Of a DNA stretch of 64,000 nucleotides, positions 9,459 through 18,705 are shown in pieces. Under the pieces are notes generated by a model. The model saw nothing but the letters and a program-made list of their open reading frames with translations. It was not told the DNA's origin and searched no databases. The translations under genes and the position numbers were made by a program. The DNA lies in assembly GCF_041914405.1 (NCBI RefSeq), contig NZ_JAYSDK010000016.1:40583-104582 (forward strand), given 5' to 3'. Each line of letters starts with the position of its first letter. The first letter of the stretch is position 1. This stretch comes from Zoogloea sp041914405 (lineage in GTDB: Bacteria > Pseudomonadota > Gammaproteobacteria > Burkholderiales > Rhodocyclaceae).

Positions 9459-9503
9459 CGGCACGGTCGCGGCCCGCAAGGGCTGCAGCCGTGCCGCGTT
9501 TTT
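9459..9503 (+). terminator. Hairpin terminator or attenuator between sucB and lpd
   Basis: CGGCACGG (9459-9466) pairs with CCGTGCCG (9489-9496). Inside it GCGGCCC pairs with GGGCTGC around a GCAA tetraloop with one mismatch. Five T residues follow at 9499-9503. The structure sits just upstream of the lpd ribosome site. Confidence 0.7.
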
Positions 9504-9525
9504 GTCTGCACAAGGAAGAGACTAA

Positions 9526-10947
9526 ATGGCGAAGCAATTTGATGTGCTGGTCATCGGCGGTGGTCCCGGTGGCTACGTGGCAGCGATCCGCGCCGCACAA
9601 CTCGGTTTCAACACGGCCTGCGCCGAATCCAATCCCTACGCCGACCCGAAGGGCGAGCCCCGCCTCGGCGGCACCTGCCTGAACGTCGGCTGCATCCCGT
9701 CCAAGGCGCTGCTGCACACTTCCCACCTGTTCGAGGAAGCCGGTCACGCCTTTGAAGAGCAGGGCATCTCCGTCGGCACGCCGAAGATCGACGTGGCCAA
9801 GATGATCGGCCGCAAGTCCAAGATCGTCGAGCAGCTCACCGCCGGCATCAAGGGCCTGTTCAAGAAGAACAAGGTCACCTTCCTGGCTGGCCACGGCGCC
9901 TTCGTCGGCAAGACCGACGCCGGTTGGCAGGTCAAGGTCGGCGAGGAAGTCGTCGAAGCCAAGCAGGTCATCGTGGCGACTGGCTCCACCGCCCGTCACC
10001 TGCCCGGCATCCCGGTCGACAACAAGCTGGTCTGCGACAACATCGGCGCCCTCGACATCGACGCCGTGCCCAAGCGCCTCGGCCTCATCGGCTCCGGTGT
10101 GATCGGCCTGGAAATGGGCTCCGTGTGGAAGCGCCTCGGCGCCGAAGTCACCATCCTCGAAGCGATGGACAGCTTCCTCGCGGCCGCTGACCAGGACGTG
10201 GCCAAGGAAGCCCTCAAGCTGTTCACCAAGCAGGGCCTCGACATCAAGCTGTCCGTCAAGGTTGGTGCCGTCACCGTCGGCAAGAAGTCCGTCACCGTCG
10301 AGTACGAAACCAAGGACGGCGCGCAGACGGCTGAATTCGACCGCCTGATCGTCTCCGTCGGTCGCGTGCCGAACACCGCTGGCCTCAACGCCGAAGCGGT
10401 CGGCCTCAAGATCGACGAGCGCGGCTTCGTCGAAGTCGATGGTCACAACCGTACCAACCTGGACGGCGTGTGGGCGGTGGGCGACGTGGTGCGTGGCCCG
10501 ATGCTGGCCCACAAGGCCATGGAAGAAGGTGTCGCGGTGGCCGAGACCATCGCAGGCCAGAAGGGCCACACCAACTTCGACACCATCCCGTGGGTCATCT
10601 ACACCTCGCCCGAGATCGCCTGGGTCGGCAAGACTGAGCAGCAGCTCAAGGCCGAAGGCGCCGCCTACAAGGTCGGCAAGATCCCGTTCATGGCCAACGG
10701 CCGTGCGTTGGGTGCCGGCACCCCGGCCGGTTTCGTGAAGATGATCGCCGACGCCAACACCGACCGTATCCTCGGCGTGCACATCATCGGTTCCAATGCT
10801 TCCGAGCTGATCGGCGAAGCCGTGGTGACGATGGAGTTCGCCGGTGCGTCCGAAGACCTGGCGCGTATCTGCCACGCTCACCCGACCCTGTCGGAAGTGG
10901 TGCACGAAGCCGCCCTGGCGGTGGACAAGCGTCCTCTGCACTTCTGA
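9526..10947 (+). CDS. lpd: Dihydrolipoyl dehydrogenase (E3)
   Basis: FAD flavoenzyme that reoxidises the lipoyl groups of E2 and makes NADH. The 473-residue product carries the FAD motif VIGGGPGGYVAA and the redox disulfide GGTCLNVGCIPSK. It also has the NAD fold GSGVIGLEMGSVW, the second FAD motif VWAVGDVVRGPMLAHKA and the C-terminal HAHPTLSEVVHEA with the catalytic His-Glu pair. AAGGAAGAG precedes the ATG. A strong terminator follows. The same E3 could also serve other 2-oxoacid dehydrogenases; whether another lpd exists cannot be seen here. Confidence 0.97.
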   Translation: MAKQFDVLVIGGGPGGYVAAIRAAQLGFNTACAESNPYADPKGEPRLGGTCLNVGCIPSKALLHTSHLFEEAGHAFEEQGISVGTPKIDVAKMIGRKSKIVEQLTAGIKGLFKKNKVTFLAGHGAFVGKTDAGWQVKVGEEVVEAKQVIVATGSTARHLPGIPVDNKLVCDNIGALDIDAVPKRLGLIGSGVIGLEMGSVWKRLGAEVTILEAMDSFLAAADQDVAKEALKLFTKQGLDIKLSVKVGAVTVGKKSVTVEYETKDGAQTAEFDRLIVSVGRVPNTAGLNAEAVGLKIDERGFVEVDGHNRTNLDGVWAVGDVVRGPMLAHKAMEEGVAVAETIAGQKGHTNFDTIPWVIYTSPEIAWVGKTEQQLKAEGAAYKVGKIPFMANGRALGAGTPAGFVKMIADANTDRILGVHIIGSNASELIGEAVVTMEFAGASEDLARICHAHPTLSEVVHEAALAVDKRPLHF

Positions 10948-10998
10948 TGACGGCGGCCGGCGCTGTGTAGTCCTTTGTAGCCGGCTCCGCGCATCACC

Positions 10999-11039
10999 CG
11001 GGGGTGGTCAGGCAGTAAAATGCCTGACCACCCCCGTTT
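10999..11039 (+). terminator. Strong intrinsic terminator after lpd
   Basis: A perfect 16-base-pair stem (10999-11014 with 11021-11036) closes a GTAAAA loop and is followed by TTT. It ends the TCA-cycle operon. Confidence 0.88.
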
Positions 11040-11087
11040 CCATAAGTGGCGCGACCCTAGAGCGCCCAGACAACACCTGCCACGACG

Positions 11088-12206
11088 ATGCCCCATCGAA
11101 TCCTCAAGGTTGCCGAGCACGGCATGCTCGAAGCCTACGAAGCCACCCTCAAGGTCCGCGGCTTCAAGTCCGATCCCGCCCAGCGCGCCGCTGCCCAGCG
11201 CCTGCAAGGCCTGTACACCGAACTCGTCGCCTTCAAGGCGGCCCGCAAGGGCACCCTCCGCAAGCTGCTGTCGCGGCCCAAGCAGCCGCGCAGCGTGTAC
11301 TTCTGGGGTGGCGTAGGGCGCGGCAAGAGCTTCCTGATGGACTGCTTCTACGATTCGGTCCCGTACCAGCGCAAGCGTCGCGTGCATTTCCACGCCTTCA
11401 TGCAGGAAGTGCAGAACGACCTGAAGAACCTCAACAACGAAGCCGACCCGCTGCAGAAGGTCGCCGACCGCATCGCGCGCCAGACCCGCCTGCTGTGCTT
11501 CGACGAGTTCCACGTGTCCGACATCGCCGACGCGATGATCCTCGGCCGCCTGCTCGACGCGCTGTTCGCCCGCGGCACCATCTTCGTGATGACCTCCAAC
11601 TACCCGCCGGACGGCCTGTACCCCAACGGCCTGCAGCGCATCAACTTCCTGCCGACCATCGACATGATCAAGCGCCGCTTCGACGTGGTCGAGGTGGATC
11701 ACGGCACCGATTACCGGCTGCGTACGCTCGAGCAGATGGATGCCTTCCTGGTGCCTGCCGACGAAGCCGCCGACAAGCACCTGGCGGCGGATTTCGAGAA
11801 GATCGCCTGCACCAAGGGCAAGCCCGGCGAGATCGAGGTGCTGGAGCGCAAGCTGAAGGTTCAGCGCATCGCACCCGGCGTGATCTGGTTCGACTTCGAC
11901 ACCCTGTGCGGCGGCGCGCGCTCCCAGAACGACTACCTGGAAATCGCCCGCGAGTACCACACGCTGATCCTCTCGCGCGTACCGAAGATGAGCGCCGCGA
12001 TGGCCTCCGAGGCGCGCCGCTTCACGTGGCTCATCGACGTGCTCTACGACCACAGGGTCAAGCTGCTGGTCAGCGCCGAGTGCCAGGCCTACGACCTCTA
12101 CGTGGAAGGCCGCCAGGCCAACGAGTTCCACCGCACGGTCAGCCGCCTGATCGAGATGCGCTCCCGCGACTACCTCGCCGAAGCCCACCGGACCTCCGCA
12201 GTCTGA
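11088..12206 (+). CDS. zapE: Cell division protein ZapE (AFG1-like ATPase)
   Basis: P-loop ATPase of the ZapE/AFG1 family (372 residues), known in Enterobacteria as a Z-ring-associated protein. Walker A is YFWGGVGRGKSFLMD, and the Walker B region is LLCFDEFHVSDIADAMIL. The sensor-like FVMTSNYPPDGLYPNGLQR and the C-terminal LYDHRVKLLVSAE are diagnostic of the family. The ATG at 11088 is preceded by CACGACG, a weak ribosome site. It lies after the lpd terminator and is probably transcribed from its own promoter; zapE next to lpd is a common betaproteobacterial order. Confidence 0.92.
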   Translation: MPHRILKVAEHGMLEAYEATLKVRGFKSDPAQRAAAQRLQGLYTELVAFKAARKGTLRKLLSRPKQPRSVYFWGGVGRGKSFLMDCFYDSVPYQRKRRVHFHAFMQEVQNDLKNLNNEADPLQKVADRIARQTRLLCFDEFHVSDIADAMILGRLLDALFARGTIFVMTSNYPPDGLYPNGLQRINFLPTIDMIKRRFDVVEVDHGTDYRLRTLEQMDAFLVPADEAADKHLAADFEKIACTKGKPGEIEVLERKLKVQRIAPGVIWFDFDTLCGGARSQNDYLEIAREYHTLILSRVPKMSAAMASEARRFTWLIDVLYDHRVKLLVSAECQAYDLYVEGRQANEFHRTVSRLIEMRSRDYLAEAHRTSAV

Positions 12207-12214
12207 AGCCCCAC

Positions 12215-13003
12215 ATGAAACGCCGCCAGGCCTGCCTCGCCCTTGCCTTGCTGGCCGTGCTCGCCACGGCCCGGGCGGAGCCGCGCCTGGAGATCGTCAC
12301 GCTGCGCCACCGGCCCGCCGAACAGATCCTGCCGGCGCTGCGGCCGCTGGTGGAGGCTGGCGGGGCCTTGTCCAATATGGGCGACAAGTTGCTGTTGCGC
12401 GTCTCGCCGGCCAACCTCGCCGAACTGCGTGCCGCCATCGACGCGCTGGATACGCCGCTGCGCCGTCTCGTGGTGTCCGTGCGCCAGGACCGGGATGTGG
12501 CGGGGCAGGGTGGTGGCGCCGGCGTCAATGCTCGCCTGTCGCCCGGCAACAGCCGCGTGATCGTCGAGGCCGGGGCCGGCAGCACCCGCCGCAACGAACA
12601 GATCAGCCAGCAGGTTCAGGTGGTGGAAGGCGGAAGCGCGCTGATTCGCGTCGGCCAGTCCCTGCCCGTCGGCATGCGCGAGTGGCGCGCCGGCCCCAAT
12701 GGCTGGCAGGCCGTGGACAGCGTGCGCTTCCTGGACGTGGGCAGCGGCTTCATGGCCGCGCCGCAACTGATCGGCGAGCAGGTCAGCATCGACATCACGC
12801 CGGCCGTCGAGCAGCTCCGCCCTGACGGCAGTATCGAATCCTCCCGCCTGTCCACCCAGGTCCGCGGCCGCCTCGGCGAATGGATATCCCTCGGCGGCAG
12901 TCAAACCGACAGCCGCCGCTCCGACTACGGCACCGGCGGCGTCCGCCAGGGCGACAGTCAGAGCCGCGGCCAGGTCTGGCTGCGGGTCGACGCCCTCGAC
13001 TGA
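12215..13003 (+). CDS. Secreted secretin N-domain (NolW-like) protein
   Basis: A 262-residue protein with a signal peptide (MKRRQACLALALLAVLATARA) that is probably exported to the periplasm. Residues 25-100 (LEIVTLRHRPAEQILPALRP..., then MGDKLLLRVSPANLAELRAAIDAL) have the beta-alpha pattern of the short secretin N-domains found in GspD, PilQ and NolW. No pore-forming secretin domain is present, so it is not a complete outer-membrane channel. The C-terminal part is Gly/Ser-rich. It starts eight bases after zapE, which suggests cotranscription. The exact function is unknown. Confidence 0.65.
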   Translation: MKRRQACLALALLAVLATARAEPRLEIVTLRHRPAEQILPALRPLVEAGGALSNMGDKLLLRVSPANLAELRAAIDALDTPLRRLVVSVRQDRDVAGQGGGAGVNARLSPGNSRVIVEAGAGSTRRNEQISQQVQVVEGGSALIRVGQSLPVGMREWRAGPNGWQAVDSVRFLDVGSGFMAAPQLIGEQVSIDITPAVEQLRPDGSIESSRLSTQVRGRLGEWISLGGSQTDSRRSDYGTGGVRQGDSQSRGQVWLRVDALD

Positions 13004-13026
13004 GCCGCCCCTTGCTTTTCAGTACC

Positions 13027-14982
13027 ATGAACGTCGAACAAGCCTTCGCGCCCGATGGCCCCCTGGCCAAGGCCATTCCCGGATTCGCGCCGCGCCGCCA
13101 GCAGATGGAGATGGCCGAGCACATCGCCTTCACGCTGAAGGAGAACCGCGTGCTCGTCGCCGAGGCCGGCACCGGCACCGGTAAGACCTACGCCTACCTG
13201 GTGCCGGCGCTGCTGAACGGCGGCAAGGTAATCATCTCCACCGGCACCAAGACGCTGCAGGACCAACTCTTCAACCGCGACCTGCCGACCATCCGCGCTG
13301 CCCTCAAGGTGCCGGTCGCGGTGGCGCTGCTGAAGGGCCGCGCCAACTACGTGTGCCACTACCACCTGGCCCGCAACCTGGCCGACGCGCGCCTGCAGAC
13401 CCCCGAGGACGCCACCCACCTGCGCGCCATCGGGCGCTTCATGGAGATCAGCCAGACCGGCGACAAGGCCGAATGCCCCGAGGTGCCGGAAGACGCTGCC
13501 GCCTGGATGTTCGCCACCTCGTCGCGGGACAACTGCCTGGGCCAGGAATGCCCCAACATCAAGGAGTGCTTCGTCGCCGCGGCGCGCCGCAACGCGATGG
13601 ACGCCGACGTGGTGGTGGTCAATCACCACCTGTTCTTCGCCGACGTGAGCCTGCGCGACGAAGGCATGGGTGAGCTGCTGCCGTCCTGCAACGCGGTGAT
13701 CTTCGACGAAGCCCACCAGCTGCCGGAAACCGCCAGCCTGTTCTTCGGCGAGAGCGTGTCCACGTCCCAGCTGCTCGAACTGGCCCGGGACACCCGCTCC
13801 GAGACGGTGGCGGCCGCCCGCGACTGCCTGGACCTCATCGAAGCCACCCGCAAGCTCGAAAAAACCACCCGCGACCTGCGCCTGTCCGTGCAGGCCGAGA
13901 ATGCCCGCTTCGGCTTTGCGCAGATGGAAGACAACAAGCCCTTCCACGAAGCGCTGGAAGCCCTCGGCGACGAGCTGGCCGCCTTCGGCGCCATCGTCGA
14001 GACCCAGGCCGAGCGCTCCGAAGGGCTGGCCAACTGCCTGCGCCGCACGCAGGAGCTGCAGGAGATCCTGGCCCGCTGGATCAAGCCCGAGAACACCGAC
14101 TGGGTGCGCTGGGTGGAAGTCTTCAGCCAGGCCCTGTCCCTCAACGCCACGCCGCTGTCCATCGCCAGCATCTTCAAGCGCCAGATGGACGGCCACCCGC
14201 GGGCCTGGGTGTTCACGTCGGCCACGCTGGCGGTCGGCAAGGACTTCGGCCACTATTGCCGCGAGCTGGGCCTGCACTGGGTCGAGCCGCCGATCGAGAC
14301 CGCCGTGTGGGGCAGCCCCTTCGACTATCCCGCCCAGGCCGTCCTCTACGCCCCCCAGGGCATGCCCGAGCCCAACAGCCCGGACTACCCGGACGCCGTC
14401 GCCAAGGTGGCCTTTCCGCTGATCCGCGCCGCCCAGGGGCGCACCTTCGTGCTGTGCACTTCGCTGAAGGCCATGCGGCGCATCCATGAACTAATCGGCG
14501 ATTACCTGGAACGGGAAAAGCTCGACCTGCCGCTGCTGATCCAGGGCGAGGGCTCGCGCACCGAACTCCTCGACCGCTTCCGCCGCCTCGGCAACGCCAT
14601 CCTGGTGGCCAGCCAGAGCTTCTGGGAAGGCGTGGACGTGCCCGGTGACGCGCTGTCGGTGGTCGTTATCGACAAGCTGCCATTCGCCCCGCCGGACGAC
14701 CCGGTGCTCGCTGCGCGCATCGAGCACATGCAGAAATCCGGTCGCAGCCCCTTCATGGAATACCAGCTGCCGCGCGCCGTCATCAACGTGAAGCAGGGTG
14801 CCGGCCGCCTGATCCGCACCGAACGCGACAAGGGCGTCCTCGCCATCTGCGACCCCCGCATGCTCACCAAGCCCTATGGCAAGCGCGTTTGGCAGAGCCT
14901 GCCGCCGATGACCCGCTCGAAGGTCGAGGCGGAAGTCGTCGCCTTCCTCGAAGACCTGCCACCGCCAGCCAGCGGGCGCTGA
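13027..14982 (+). CDS. DinG/YoaA-type Fe-S ATP-dependent DNA helicase
   Basis: Superfamily 2, XPD-like helicase of 651 residues. Walker A is EAGTGTGKTYAYL near residue 47 and the DEAH box is VIFDEAHQLPE near 226. Between them lie the four cysteines expected for the XPD-type 4Fe-4S cluster (YVCHYH near 109, ECPE near 150, then CLGQECPNIKECF near 172-184). C-terminal motifs V and VI are visible as QSFWEGVDVPGD and QGAGRLIRTERDKG. The ATG at 13027 is chosen because upstream codons overlap the previous gene and look non-coding. The family unwinds damaged or R-loop-containing DNA; YoaA and DinG cannot be separated with confidence here. Confidence 0.88.
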   Translation: MNVEQAFAPDGPLAKAIPGFAPRRQQMEMAEHIAFTLKENRVLVAEAGTGTGKTYAYLVPALLNGGKVIISTGTKTLQDQLFNRDLPTIRAALKVPVAVALLKGRANYVCHYHLARNLADARLQTPEDATHLRAIGRFMEISQTGDKAECPEVPEDAAAWMFATSSRDNCLGQECPNIKECFVAAARRNAMDADVVVVNHHLFFADVSLRDEGMGELLPSCNAVIFDEAHQLPETASLFFGESVSTSQLLELARDTRSETVAAARDCLDLIEATRKLEKTTRDLRLSVQAENARFGFAQMEDNKPFHEALEALGDELAAFGAIVETQAERSEGLANCLRRTQELQEILARWIKPENTDWVRWVEVFSQALSLNATPLSIASIFKRQMDGHPRAWVFTSATLAVGKDFGHYCRELGLHWVEPPIETAVWGSPFDYPAQAVLYAPQGMPEPNSPDYPDAVAKVAFPLIRAAQGRTFVLCTSLKAMRRIHELIGDYLEREKLDLPLLIQGEGSRTELLDRFRRLGNAILVASQSFWEGVDVPGDALSVVVIDKLPFAPPDDPVLAARIEHMQKSGRSPFMEYQLPRAVINVKQGAGRLIRTERDKGVLAICDPRMLTKPYGKRVWQSLPPMTRSKVEAEVVAFLEDLPPPASGR

Positions 14983-15019
14983 GATCTCGCCAGGGCGTCC
15001 GCTAGAACGGTAGATGCCG

Positions 15020-15280
15020 AAGCACTTTTCGATGAAATTTGCCGAAAAACGGAATTCAATCATCCGTTGATGGATGAACTCCTTCCAGTTTTGCGACCGC
15101 AAAACTGAAAATTTCGACGTTTTCATCGAATCTTCGGGCGAGTCCGTCGAATTTCGGAGGGCCGGATTCGAAGTTTCGGTGAATGAGCTCGAAATTTCGA
15201 TGTCCGAGTCCGAGTATTCGAGCTCAGAGGTCGAAGTTTCGATGAAATAGTCCGAAACTTCGGCCTCTGAGCTCGAAGAG
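15020..15280 (+). repeat. TCGA-rich leader with imperfect repeats and a 25-bp hairpin upstream of mcrBC
   Basis: This 260-base non-coding stretch has about eleven TCGA tetramers, many within variants of TCGAAGTTTCGATGAA. TTTCGATGAAAT occurs twice, at 15028-15039 and 15237-15248. A large inverted repeat runs from 15217 to 15277: arms 15217-15241 and 15253-15277 are 25 bases each with one mismatch (T against C, a G-U pair in RNA) around an 11-base loop. A second perfect 10-bp hairpin, CAGTTTTGCG/CGCAAAACTG, is at 15086-15107. No T-run follows the large hairpin, so it is not a classical terminator. From 15281 to 15462 nothing further was recognised. Confidence 0.7.
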
Positions 15281-15462
15281 TGGAAGGCTTCTTTCCGTTT
15301 TTCCTGTATCGCGCCCCAGTCCCGATGGCGAGCCCTTCTTGTCCCGGTGTAACCTACCTGCCTTTCCCCGGCGAATACTCTGGCATAGCATCCGCGCCTG
15401 CCTCGGGGCTGTTGCGCTGTGGTGTTTCGCCGTCACGGCTACTGCAAAATCAGAAAGAGTCA

Positions 15463-17295
15463 ATGCGGGATCAACACCTATGTGACCGTGCGCGCGAGTT
15501 CTTCGCGCGTCTTGCAAACGACAAAGCCCGGGCGTGGGCGCATGGTGTAATCAATGCGATTCGCGCGACATACCCGGCAATCGACGTATGGGCGACCGGC
15601 GGGCTTGACCAGTATGTTGATATACGCATCGGAAAACGAGGGCGTAAGGCTTTAAGAGGAGCACCAGTTCTTTATTTATGGATCGAAACGAACAGTAAAT
15701 GGCCTCGATTGTGGGTGCACGAGGACATTCGCCAAGGGGTTATGCCACATCCGCTAACTCATACTGATGCCCCTGCTGAGAACGATGTAAGGCAATGGTT
15801 GATCAAGCATGCCGATCAGTTTAGCTCTCGCTTGAGGGACTTCAGCGGAGGGGGACTCGACCCTGTTAGCTATCAGAACAATACAGGCGCCAAAGCGCAA
15901 GGCGAAACCGAGGAGGTCAATATCGTGGAGCAGCCTCTTTTTTCCGCAAATCCTGTGTTGAATCAAATTCTCTTTGGCCCTCCGGGAACCGGGAAAACTT
16001 TTAGCACAATTGAGCAGGCCTTAAGTATTCTGGATCCTCAGCTACCTATAGATGCCATTGGTCGAACGGATTTAAAGAAAACCTTTGATCATTACGTGGC
16101 ACTTGGGCAAATCGTTTTCACAACCTTCCATCAAAGTTTCAGTTACGAGGATTTCGTTGAGGGCTTGCGGGCCGTCAGTGCCGAAGGAGAGCTGGAATAT
16201 GTGGTTGAGGCCGGTGTATTCAAGCGTTTGTGCGAACGTGCAAGCGCAGGCTTAGTCGCCGACGAGGATCCGTTCGATGCAGCGCTCGCTCTTCTGCAAG
16301 CGCAACTGGAGCAAGCTGGCGGCGTGCTTGAGATGAAGACGCCCTCGGGGAAGAAATTCAAAGTAACCTATGAAGGGGGAGCTACCTTCGGTTTTGTGCC
16401 AGATAGTAGTCAAGGTGATGGGGGCGAGAACCATTCCAAATATCGAGCTAACATGACCTACGTACGAAAGCTATTTTCCGGCGCGGACGCCAAGGGCATG
16501 TATAACATTTCTTACGTGCGGGGAATGCTGAACTACTTGAGGGAAAAGTGCGGCCTGCCTGCTACTCCTCCGGTAATCACATCAAACCAACCAAAGAAGC
16601 CGTTTATTCTCATCATCGACGAGATTAATCGAGGGAATGTATCTCGAATTTTTGGTGAGTTGATTACCCTGATTGAGCCGTCGAAGCGGGCTGGCCAACC
16701 CGAGGCGCTTGAAGTGACACTACCCTACTCAAAGGAGGCATTCAGTGTGCCGGATAATGTGTTCATTATCGGCACGATGAACACCGCGGATCGTTCTCTG
16801 TCTGGGCTTGATATTGCGCTGCGGAGGCGGTTCGAGTTTGTCGAGATGTCACCACAGCCGGAGCTTCTGAGCGACCTGGTCGTGGATGGCGTCAATATTG
16901 GCGAGTTGCTACAGGTGATGAATGACCGTATTGAGGTTTTGCTAGATCGGGATCATTGCTTGGGGCATGCGTATTTTATAGAGCTTCGGAGTTTTTCTGT
17001 GCCTGAAGTCGCTGATTTAGCGAGGATCTTTCGTAATAAGATTTTTCCGCTTCTGCAAGAGTATTTCTTCGAAGACTGGGAGCGGATCGCGTGGGTACTG
17101 AATGATCACCGAAAGACAAACGAGAGTTGCCGGTTTCTGATCAGGCCCGCGAGCACCGTTGAAGAATTGTTCGGCCCTGACGTTTCTGTAGCGCCCCAAG
17201 GACTGAGATGGACAATAAACCCGGAGGCCTTTAGCTCCATTCAAGCTTACGCCGAAATTATTGACGCGAGCGGCAGTGGAGCCGTGGGCGCGTGA
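15463..17295 (+). CDS. mcrB: McrB-type AAA+ GTPase of a McrBC restriction system
   Basis: Motor subunit of a modification-dependent restriction system, 610 residues. Walker A is LFGPPGTGKTF near residue 170. The McrB-like Walker B/sensor block is IDEINRGNVSRIFGEL near 384, followed by IIGTMNTADRS near 436 and the LRRRFEF arginine finger. Between Walker A and B lie long inserts, as in McrB. The N-terminal 150 residues (FFARLANDKARAWAHGVINA...) match no domain I recognise and probably recognise the DNA target. The ATG at 15463 has AAAGAG upstream; codons before it look non-coding. The gene is AT-richer than its neighbours. The stop overlaps mcrC as GTGA. Confidence 0.88.
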   Translation: MRDQHLCDRAREFFARLANDKARAWAHGVINAIRATYPAIDVWATGGLDQYVDIRIGKRGRKALRGAPVLYLWIETNSKWPRLWVHEDIRQGVMPHPLTHTDAPAENDVRQWLIKHADQFSSRLRDFSGGGLDPVSYQNNTGAKAQGETEEVNIVEQPLFSANPVLNQILFGPPGTGKTFSTIEQALSILDPQLPIDAIGRTDLKKTFDHYVALGQIVFTTFHQSFSYEDFVEGLRAVSAEGELEYVVEAGVFKRLCERASAGLVADEDPFDAALALLQAQLEQAGGVLEMKTPSGKKFKVTYEGGATFGFVPDSSQGDGGENHSKYRANMTYVRKLFSGADAKGMYNISYVRGMLNYLREKCGLPATPPVITSNQPKKPFILIIDEINRGNVSRIFGELITLIEPSKRAGQPEALEVTLPYSKEAFSVPDNVFIIGTMNTADRSLSGLDIALRRRFEFVEMSPQPELLSDLVVDGVNIGELLQVMNDRIEVLLDRDHCLGHAYFIELRSFSVPEVADLARIFRNKIFPLLQEYFFEDWERIAWVLNDHRKTNESCRFLIRPASTVEELFGPDVSVAPQGLRWTINPEAFSSIQAYAEIIDASGSGAVGA

Positions 17296-18575
17296 AGCCA
17301 GTTGTCACCGTCCGGGAGCATGCGCGACTGACTACCGTGATCGACGTCAAGCAATCTCTTGATCTGGCAACGGTGTCAAACAGTGCTTTCGATTGGCTTT
17401 GCCAGCTCAGTGCGGGTTTTCGCAAAGGTGGGGCGTCTCTGGTACAAGTCGAGGACAGGCGGTTTCTGCGTTTGGACAACTATGTGGGAACGCTGGAAAC
17501 CCCTTGTGGCACCCGCTTGGAGATCCTGCCGAAACATGTCGAGGATGAAGGTGCTGCCATAAACAGTCGCGCGCTTCTGATTCGCATGATTTCTACTAGC
17601 CTTGACTTGCCTGCGCGGGAGGCCGGCGAGGCATCCTTGTCATTGTTTAGCTCACCCATTTCCGAATGGGTGATTGGCCAATTCTTGGTCGCTCTGGACC
17701 ACCTTGTCAAAAGAGGGATTCGCTCGGATTATCTTCGGGTGGAGGCCGCTGAACCCTATCTTCGAGGACAGCTAGATGGCGTACGCCAGATGCGCCAACC
17801 ACCAGGGCGACAGCATATTTTTCAAATTAGACATGACATCTTTGTGCCTGATCGTCCAGAGAATCGCTTGCTCAAAATCGCATTGGATTATGTGTGCAAG
17901 GCCGCTCAGACTCCGGCTAACTGGCGACTCGCTCATGAGCTCCGAAGTCTGTTGAAGGAAATTCCAGCCAGTCGAGATATTGCCGCTGACTTTAAAGCTT
18001 GGCGCCGCGATAGGCTGATGGCCCATTACCACGCTATTCGCCCATGGTGCGAGTTGATTCTTTACCGGCACATGCCCCTTGCCGTCGCCGGTAAGTGGCG
18101 CGGGGTCAGCATGCTTTTTCCTATGGAGAAGCTTTTTGAGCGCTACGTGGCAGCAAGCCTGCGTAAAATTTTGCTGCCTGGTTCGAAGCTGATCCTGCAG
18201 GCGGCACGTCATGCTTTGTGCAAGCATTATGGATTGCCCATGTTCCAGTTGCGACCGGACATGTTGGTTGAGCACTCAGGCTCGCGTTGGATTCTTGATG
18301 CCAAGTGGAAGCGCTTGGATGGCAGAGATAGGGATGGCAAATACGGTCTTGCTCAGTCCGATTTCTATCAATTGTTCGCCTATGGCATGAAATACTTGAA
18401 TGGCGTTGGGGATATGGCCTTGGTTTATCCGCAGAACGGATATTTCCATGGAATTCCCGAGCCCTTTGAGTTCAGTGATGGATTAAGGCTGTGGGGTGTG
18501 GCTTTTGATCTTGAGTCGGGGCGCTTTTTGAACATTGAGCAAGCCGGTTTGCCTGTGGTGAGCAATGGGGGCTGA
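17292..18575 (+). CDS. mcrC: McrC-type endonuclease subunit of a McrBC system
   Basis: Nuclease partner of McrB, 427 residues. The N-terminal half has the McrC family pattern (VGTLETPCGTRLEILPKH; FLVALDHLVKRGIRSDY; HIFQIRHDIFVPDRPENRLLK). The PD-(D/E)xK nuclease centre is visible as QLRPDMLVEH near residue 318 and WILDAKWKRLD near 335. The start is a GTG overlapping the mcrB stop by four bases, so the two are translationally coupled. No methyltransferase is nearby, consistent with an enzyme that cuts modified DNA. AT-rich composition matches mcrB and suggests joint acquisition. Confidence 0.88.
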   Translation: MKPVVTVREHARLTTVIDVKQSLDLATVSNSAFDWLCQLSAGFRKGGASLVQVEDRRFLRLDNYVGTLETPCGTRLEILPKHVEDEGAAINSRALLIRMISTSLDLPAREAGEASLSLFSSPISEWVIGQFLVALDHLVKRGIRSDYLRVEAAEPYLRGQLDGVRQMRQPPGRQHIFQIRHDIFVPDRPENRLLKIALDYVCKAAQTPANWRLAHELRSLLKEIPASRDIAADFKAWRRDRLMAHYHAIRPWCELILYRHMPLAVAGKWRGVSMLFPMEKLFERYVAASLRKILLPGSKLILQAARHALCKHYGLPMFQLRPDMLVEHSGSRWILDAKWKRLDGRDRDGKYGLAQSDFYQLFAYGMKYLNGVGDMALVYPQNGYFHGIPEPFEFSDGLRLWGVAFDLESGRFLNIEQAGLPVVSNGG

Positions 18576-18705
18576 GCGAGTACGGGATCTGCTTCTACTG
18601 TCCACTGTCTAGTAAAGTCCATTTTCCTAGGTGTTCCCAACAAGTCCGTTGGAGACAAGGCCTTGCTACAATCCCGCGCCTGTCAATCCGTTGGTGGCGC
18701 GGGTC

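Noticed and set aside
5231..9511. Open frame of about 1400 codons on the minus strand
   Set aside because: It is antisense to sucA and sucB, which have full motif support. High GC makes long mirror frames common; it has no recognisable domain.
18673..18703. Hairpin just before mobB as a molybdenum-cofactor riboswitch
   Set aside because: It is a single 8-bp stem with no further conserved structure; not enough for a riboswitch call.
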